A DNA stretch of 64,000 nucleotides from DATLLN01 sp963809205. GTDB taxonomy: Bacteria > Actinomycetota > Thermoleophilia > Gaiellales > JAICJC01. The notes beneath the pieces were generated by a model. It made no database searches. It was not told the origin of the DNA and saw nothing but the letters and a program-made list of their open reading frames with translations. The stretch is from positions 124,001-188,000 of the forward strand of contig CAWEIS010000002.1 in the NCBI GenBank assembly GCA_963809205.1. The letters are read 5' to 3'. How positions within the stretch are numbered: the stretch's first letter is position 1; each line of letters starts with the position of its first letter. The position numbers were made by a program, and so were the translations under genes. Below are positions 59,532 to 64,000 of this stretch, one piece after another.

Positions 59532-60854
59532 ATGAAGCGGTACCACGTGCAGACGTTCGGCTGCCAGATGAACGCGCACGACTCGGAGCGGATGAAGGGC
59601 GTGCTGGAGTCGCTGGGACTGGGGGAGGCGGCCGACCCGGCGGACGCCGACGTGCTCGTCTTCAACACCTGCACGATCCGCGAGAAGGCGGACGATCGCT
59701 TCGTCGCCCACCTGATGGAGGCGCGCGCCGCCAAGCGCCGTGACCCCGACAAACGGATCGTGGTCGGCGGCTGCTGGTCGGAGTCGATGAAGGACGAGCT
59801 GTTCGATCTCTACCCGTTCGTCGACCTGGCGTTCGGGCCCGGCCACATCTCGAAGCTGGCCGAGGTGATCGGCCCCGGCGGCGACCTCGGCGTCGGCCAC
59901 TTCTCGACGTTCGACGAGTTCTCGGGACAGCTGCCGCTCAAGCGCGATCGCCGGTTCCAGGCCTGGATGCAGATCTCGCAGGGCTGCAACTCGAAGTGCA
60001 GCTACTGCATCGTCCCCAGCGTGCGCGGCCGCGAGCAGAGCCGCCGCGCCGCCGACCTGATCGCCGAGGCGACCACCCTGGCCGGGGACGGCGTCCGCGA
60101 GCTGACGCTGCTGGGCCAGAACGTCAACTCGTGGGGCCGCGACCTGCCGCCCGACGAGCGGCTCGGGTTCGGCTGCCTGCTGCGGGCGCTGGACGCCATC
60201 GACGGGATCGAGCGGATCCGCTTCACCAGCCCGCACCCGAAGGACATGCGCGACGACGTGATCGCGGCGATGCGCGAATGCGCGGCGGTCTGCGAGCAGC
60301 TCCACCTGCCGCTGCAGTCGGGCTCGACGCGCGTGCTGAAGGCGATGCGGCGGACGTACTCACGCGACCGGTACCTGGCGCTGGTCGACCGGATCCGCGA
60401 GGCCGTGCCGGACATGGCACTGACGACCGACATCATCGTCGGCTTCCCCGGCGAGACCGAGGCGGACTTCCAGGAGACCCTCGAGGTCGTGGATGCGGTC
60501 GGATACGACCACGCGTTCACCTTCGTCTACTCGCCGCGCCGAGGCACAGAGGCCGCGGCGATGCCCGATCAGGTGCCCGAGGACGTGAAGCGCGAGCGGA
60601 TCGAGCGCCTGATCGACCTGGTGCAGGCCCATGCCGCCCGGCGCAACGCCGAGCTGGTGGGCAGCGTCCAGGAGGTGCTGGTCGAGGGGCCGAGCCGCAC
60701 CGGCGGTGAGCTGCTGCGCGGCCGCACGCGCGGCAACAAGACCGTCAACTTCCATGGCGCCGCCGCGGCCGGCGACCTGGTGGACGTGCTGATCGAGCGA
60801 TCGACGTCGCAGACGCTCGGTGGTCACGTGGCCACCGTGCCCGCTCCCGCCTGA
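59532..60854 (+). CDS. miaB: tRNA-2-methylthio-N6-dimethylallyladenosine synthase
   Basis: The 440-residue radical-SAM enzyme adds a methylthio group to i6A37 of tRNA. The N-terminal cluster cysteines lie in TFGCQMNAHDSE, VFNTCTIREKA and VVGGCWSES. The radical SAM motif is QGCNSKCSYCIVPSVRGREQ, GLGETEADF-like VGFPGETEADFQETLEVV follows, and a C-terminal TRAM domain closes it. It is followed by miaA, whose product is its substrate, a standard gene pair. Confidence 0.95.
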   Translation: MKRYHVQTFGCQMNAHDSERMKGVLESLGLGEAADPADADVLVFNTCTIREKADDRFVAHLMEARAAKRRDPDKRIVVGGCWSESMKDELFDLYPFVDLAFGPGHISKLAEVIGPGGDLGVGHFSTFDEFSGQLPLKRDRRFQAWMQISQGCNSKCSYCIVPSVRGREQSRRAADLIAEATTLAGDGVRELTLLGQNVNSWGRDLPPDERLGFGCLLRALDAIDGIERIRFTSPHPKDMRDDVIAAMRECAAVCEQLHLPLQSGSTRVLKAMRRTYSRDRYLALVDRIREAVPDMALTTDIIVGFPGETEADFQETLEVVDAVGYDHAFTFVYSPRRGTEAAAMPDQVPEDVKRERIERLIDLVQAHAARRNAELVGSVQEVLVEGPSRTGGELLRGRTRGNKTVNFHGAAAAGDLVDVLIERSTSQTLGGHVATVPAPA

Positions 60855-60855
60855 C

Positions 60856-61743
60856 GTGTGCGCGCGGGTTGTCGCCCTGTTCGGGCCGACCGCATCTGGC
60901 AAGAGCGGCGCGGCGATCGCGCTGGCGGCGCGCACCGGCGGCGAGATCGTGTCGTGCGACGCCATGCAGCTGTACCGCGGGCTGCCGGTGCTGACCAACC
61001 AGCCGACGGCGGACGAGCTCGCCGCAGCCCCGCACCATCTGGTCGGCGTCTGGGAGCTGGAGCACGAGGGCTCGGTCGCCGAGTACGCGTCGATGGCCCA
61101 TGCGGCCGTGGACGGGGTGCTGGAGCGCGGCCGGCTGCCGATCGTCGTCGGCGGCAGCGGCCTCTACCTGCGGGCGGCGCTGGCCGCGCTGGACATGCCG
61201 CCGGAGCCGCCGCCCGGCCTGCGCGAGGAGATCGAGCGCCGCTACGACGAGCTGGGCGCCGCGGCCGTTCATGCCGAGCTCGCACGGCGCGACCCCGCCG
61301 CCGCGGCCGCCGTCCACCCGAACGACCGCCGGCGCGTCGTCCGCGCGCTCGAGCTGTCCGAGCTGGGCGCGTCACTGGCGCCGGCGCAGGACGAGCTGTG
61401 GTCGTCGGATGTGCGCCACGAGACGGCCATCTACGGCCTGCACGTGGCCCCTGAGCTGGTCGCCACCCGGATCGCAGAACGCACAGACGCCATGTTCGAG
61501 CGCGGGGTGGAGGACGAGGTGCGCGCCGCCCTGGCGTCGCACACCCTCTCCCGCACCGCCGCCCGGATCCACGGGCTGCAGGACGTGAGTGCGCTCGTCC
61601 GGGGGGAGATCGACCGGGCGGAGGCGCGCCGGCGGCTGAACGTGCGCACCCGCCAGTACGCGAAGCGCCAGCGGGTCTGGATGCGCAAGCTGCCCGGGCT
61701 GACCAGCGTCGGGTCGACCGACGAGCTGCTGGAGGTGGTGTGA
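60856..61743 (+). CDS. miaA: tRNA dimethylallyltransferase
   Basis: The 295-residue enzyme prenylates A37 of tRNA. The P-loop ALFGPTASGKSGAAIALA, GGEIVSCDAMQLYRGLPVLT, VGGSGLYLRAALAALD, PNDRRRVVRALEL and the C-terminal YAKRQRVWMRKLPG are family hallmarks. GTG 60856 starts one base after the miaB stop. The end overlaps the next gene (GTGA). Confidence 0.95.
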   Translation: MCARVVALFGPTASGKSGAAIALAARTGGEIVSCDAMQLYRGLPVLTNQPTADELAAAPHHLVGVWELEHEGSVAEYASMAHAAVDGVLERGRLPIVVGGSGLYLRAALAALDMPPEPPPGLREEIERRYDELGAAAVHAELARRDPAAAAAVHPNDRRRVVRALELSELGASLAPAQDELWSSDVRHETAIYGLHVAPELVATRIAERTDAMFERGVEDEVRAALASHTLSRTAARIHGLQDVSALVRGEIDRAEARRRLNVRTRQYAKRQRVWMRKLPGLTSVGSTDELLEVV

Positions 61744-62135
61744 GCCGCGAGCAGGACGCCGTCCGCGAAGCACGCGACGGCGCGGTCATCCTGGCGCTGG
61801 CGGTGTTTCCGGTGGCGCTACTGGCCCTTGTTCTCGGACAGGCAACTGCAGACACCGGCTTCTGGGTGAGGTGGCTGCTGGGGCCGGTGGCGGTCGCGCT
61901 GCTGGTCGTCGCCTGTGCCTCGATGGCGCTGCTGGTCGCCGACCGCGTCTCGCGGCGGGCGCTCTCGCTGCGACCCCACGCCGTTGGCCGCACGGCCACC
62001 GTGCTCGGCGGCCTGGTCATCGGCATCGTCCTGATCGCGCTGCTGCCGGCGACCTGGCCGGTGATCATCGGCTTCGCCGTGGTCTGCGCGGTGCTGCTGG
62101 CGGCCGTGATCGCCGGTGCAGCCCTCGATATGTAG
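61740..62135 (+). CDS. Small membrane protein, unknown function
   Basis: The 131-residue protein has four hydrophobic segments (about residues 16-34, 42-66, 86-102 and 106-128), separated by short charged loops (ADRVSRRALSLRPHAVGRTA). No family is recognised. GTG 61740 overlaps the miaA stop, so translation is coupled. It converges on the acetyltransferase. Confidence 0.6.
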   Translation: MSREQDAVREARDGAVILALAVFPVALLALVLGQATADTGFWVRWLLGPVAVALLVVACASMALLVADRVSRRALSLRPHAVGRTATVLGGLVIGIVLIALLPATWPVIIGFAVVCAVLLAAVIAGAALDM

Positions 62136-62138
62136 CGA

Positions 62139-62657
62139 TCAGCCGATCGGCCTGCGCATCGCGCAGCGGATGCTGACGTCCAGGCCGAGCTCAGCCTCGT
62201 GGCGTCGCAGTGCGGCCAGCTCCGGCTCCAGATCCGCATCCGGCACGACGACGAACCCCAGACGCTGGTAGTACGGGGCGTTCCACGGCACGTCCGTGAA
62301 CGTGAGCAGCGTCAGCGCGGCGGAGCCGCGCGACCGGCCCCACTCGGCGACGGCGTCCACCAGGATGCTCCCGATCCCGCGGCCGGCGCAGTCGGGGTAG
62401 ATCGTCACCTGCTCGAGGTGGGCCGTCCCGTCGTACGTGTCGGCCAGGGCGTAGCCGCACACGCGTCCACAGGCCTCGGCGACCCACGTCCGGCCGCCGG
62501 CGATGTACTCGGCCAGCAGCTCCGTCTCGTGGGCGCCGTCGTCCGCGACGTCCTGCATCCCGATGTCCGCGAAGATCTGGCAGCCGGCGATCTCGATGTC
62601 CTGCATCACCGCGATGTCGCGCAGCTCCCCGGGGCGGATGGCGACGGCGTCGGACAC
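62139..62657 (-). CDS. GNAT-family N-acetyltransferase
   Basis: The 172-residue protein has one GNAT domain: AIRPGELRDIAVMQDIEIAG, GRVCGYALADTYDGTAHLEQ, VTIYPDCAGRGIGSILVDAV with the acetyl-CoA loop (CAGRGIG), and APYYQRLGFVVV. Its acceptor is unknown. The start is GTG 62657, with TACCAT on this strand (62669-62664) six bases upstream, so it is probably leaderless. Confidence 0.85.
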   Translation of the reverse strand: MSDAVAIRPGELRDIAVMQDIEIAGCQIFADIGMQDVADDGAHETELLAEYIAGGRTWVAEACGRVCGYALADTYDGTAHLEQVTIYPDCAGRGIGSILVDAVAEWGRSRGSAALTLLTFTDVPWNAPYYQRLGFVVVPDADLEPELAALRRHEAELGLDVSIRCAMRRPIG

Positions 62658-62762
62658 CGGCCGATGGTACCCGGCTCTAACTCCGGCCCGACCCGGTCGT
62701 CAAACCAGTCGTCAAGGGTCAGCCGGGAGGCGGCCACCGTCGCCTCCCGGCGGGGCCCTCGA

Positions 62763-62768
62763 TATCCT
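62763..62768 (+). promoter_or_regulatory. Probable -10 of dapF-dapL
   Basis: TATCCT ends nine bases before the dapF ATG at 62778. Confidence 0.35.
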
Positions 62769-62777
62769 CCGCCCGCG

Positions 62778-63572
62778 ATGCGGTTCGAGAAGTGGCACGG
62801 AATCGGCAACGCCTACCTCGTCCTCGAGCAGACCGACGCGGCGGTCGAGTTGACGCCCGCACGCGTCGAGCGGATCTGTCACCCCGACCTGGGCGCCGGC
62901 AGCGACGGCATCCTGCTGATCGAGGACGGCCTCCGAGTGCGCGTCTTCAATCCTGACGGCGGCCAAGCGGAGTTCTCGGGCAACGGCACCCGGATCGCCG
63001 CCGGCTACCTGATGCGCCGCGACGGCGTGGACGAGCTGGAGATGACCACGCTCAAGGGGCCGGTCGGCGCGCGCCGCGTGGGGGGCGAGATCGAGATCGA
63101 CGCCGGCCGCGCCTCGCTGGACTCGCCCGACCACCGGCCCGGCGACGGGCCGCCGCCGGCGGACGCGTACACGTTCGTCTCGATAGGCAACCCGCACTGC
63201 GTGATCGAGGTCGACGACCCGGACGCGCTCGACCTGCCGGCCGTCGGGGCGCCCATTGAACGGCATCCCTGGTTCCCGAACCGTGTGAACGTCGAGTTCT
63301 ACCGGCCGCTGGACGGCCACTCGATCCGGATGCGGGTGTTCGAGCGCGGCGCCGGCGAGACGCTGTCGTCGGGATCGGGCTCCAGCGCAGCCGCCGTAGC
63401 GGCGGTGGTCGCGGGCCGTGTGACCTCACCGGTGACGGTGCGGCTGGATGGCGGCACGCTGCGGGTCGACGTCTCGGACGACCTCGCCGTCAAGCTGACC
63501 GGCCCGGTCGAGCAGATCATGACCGCCCGGTTCGAGGCGGACTTCCTTCGCACCCTGGAGGCGCTTCCGTGA
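62778..63572 (+). CDS. dapF: Diaminopimelate epimerase homologue lacking both catalytic cysteines
   Basis: The 264-residue protein follows DapF throughout: RFEKWHGIGNAYLV, HPDLGAGSDGILLIED, VFNPDGGQAEFSGNGTRIAA, IGNPHCVIEVDDPDALDL, HPWFPNRVNVEFY and RGAGETLSSGSGSSAAAV. In known DapF the residue before GNG and the residue before G[TS]G are the two Cys that exchange the alpha-proton. Here both are Ser (Ser67, codon 62976-62978; Ser198, codon 63369-63371). Structure and substrate loops look intact. It may be an altered epimerase or have another role. dapL overlaps its end. Confidence 0.85.
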   Translation: MRFEKWHGIGNAYLVLEQTDAAVELTPARVERICHPDLGAGSDGILLIEDGLRVRVFNPDGGQAEFSGNGTRIAAGYLMRRDGVDELEMTTLKGPVGARRVGGEIEIDAGRASLDSPDHRPGDGPPPADAYTFVSIGNPHCVIEVDDPDALDLPAVGAPIERHPWFPNRVNVEFYRPLDGHSIRMRVFERGAGETLSSGSGSSAAAVAAVVAGRVTSPVTVRLDGGTLRVDVSDDLAVKLTGPVEQIMTARFEADFLRTLEALP

Positions 63573-64000
63573 GATATGCCGAGCGAGTCAACCAGCTGCC
63601 GCCGTACCTGTTCGCGGAGCTGGAGCGCAAGATCGCCGAGAAGCGGGCCGCGGGCGTCGACGTCATCTCGCTTGGCATCGGCGACCCCGACATCCCGACC
63701 TTCCCGGCGGTGGTCGAGGAGATGCAGCGCCAGGTCGCCCGGCCGGACACCCACCAGTACCCGTCGAACCGCGGCCGCGCGGTCTTCCGGCAGGCGGTGG
63801 CGACCTTCTACGAGCGCCGCTTCGGCGTCACCCTCGACCCCGAGACCGAGGTCTTCCCGCTGCTCGGCGGCAAGGAGGGGATCGCTCACGTCTGCTGGTC
63901 GATGCTCGATCCGGGCGACGTCTGCCTGGCCGCCGACCCCGGCTACCCGGTCTACACCTCGGGGCCGCTGCTGGCCGGCGCGGAGCCCGTATTGATGCCG
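63569..64000 (+). CDS. dapL: LL-diaminopimelate aminotransferase, N-terminal part (cut by window end)
   Basis: The first 144 residues are visible. GTG 63569 overlaps the dapF stop (GTGA). AERVNQLPPYLFAELERKIA, VDVISLGIGDPDIPTF, HQYPSNRGRAVFRQAVATFY, the PLP-contact region LLGGKEGIAHVCWSML and AADPGYPVYTSGPLLAGAEP are typical of the DapL branch of class I aminotransferases. DapL converts tetrahydrodipicolinate directly to LL-DAP, bypassing the acyl steps. The catalytic Lys lies beyond the window. Confidence 0.9.
   Translation, partial: MRYAERVNQLPPYLFAELERKIAEKRAAGVDVISLGIGDPDIPTFPAVVEEMQRQVARPDTHQYPSNRGRAVFRQAVATFYERRFGVTLDPETEVFPLLGGKEGIAHVCWSMLDPGDVCLAADPGYPVYTSGPLLAGAEPVLMP

Noticed and set aside
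62199..62770. Long plus-strand N-terminal extension of dapF opposite the acetyltransferase gene
   Set aside because: The extension is antisense to a clear GNAT gene. The conserved DapF start MRFEKWHGIGN is at 62778.

Overview
The window is very GC-rich, densely packed bacterial chromosome of actinobacterial character. It has the Actinobacteria-type integration host factor mihF next to gmk-rpoZ-coaBC, the LL-diaminopimelate aminotransferase route to lysine and cell wall, LexA boxes of the CGAAC-N4-GTTCG type, many GTG starts and many GTGA/ATGA gene overlaps. Gene content and protein flavour recall the Thermoleophilia (Gaiellales-like). That placement is inference from memory of related proteins, not a search. 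No rRNA, tRNA, CRISPR array, transposase or phage gene was seen. No stretch over about 300 bases lacks a gene.

Layout. 1-2.1 kb: end of an M29 aminopeptidase, folP on the minus strand, and a LexA-controlled two-gene unit encoding a small exported LysM protein and a 73-residue protein. 2.1-7.1 kb: RNase Z, two methyltransferases, an EamA transporter, a uracil-DNA-glycosylase-like protein and a TetR regulator. 7.15-16.1 kb: a PyrR-type leader and pyrR-pyrB-pyrC-carA-carB-pyrK-pyrD. 16.1-18.6 kb: mihF, gmk, rpoZ, coaBC. 18.6-23.6 kb: MoxR ATPase, DUF58, transglutaminase, TPR protein. 23.6-26.0 kb: small accessory genes and two of three copies of a 35-bp palindromic repeat. 26.0-35.2 kb: translation and ribosome-maturation operon rimP-nusA-ylxR-infB, an antiporter, then ylxP-rbfA-DHH phosphodiesterase-truB-ribF. 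35.2-36.8 kb (minus): S51 peptidase and a UDP-glucuronate-decarboxylase-like enzyme. 36.8-42.8 kb: rpsO, pnp, M16 and M48 peptidases, a VOC protein. 42.9-49.2 kb: dapB, a MOSC protein, dapA, RNase J, FtsK. 49.2-55.8 kb: a DUF4269-like gene, a membrane protein, RodZ-like, cinA, recA, recX, RNase Y. 55.9-64 kb: a secreted protein, a two-component system, a macro-domain protein, miaB, miaA, an acetyltransferase, dapF and the start of dapL.

How the parts work together. The pyr operon encodes UMP synthesis up to orotate with a class 1B dihydroorotate dehydrogenase; pyrE and pyrF are not here. dapA, dapB, dapF and dapL together give the aminotransferase variant of DAP synthesis, but this DapF has Ser at both positions where the catalytic cysteines should be. 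RNase J, RNase Y and PNPase give a complete mRNA decay set. recA and the LysM pair share LexA operators and so form part of one SOS regulon.

Caution. At least ten genes are interrupted by what looks like a single extra base. There are 13 clear sites, all net +1, nine of them between 43.0 and 50.9 kb. Corrected lengths fit the families, so I annotate these as genes with probable assembly errors and not as pseudogenes.
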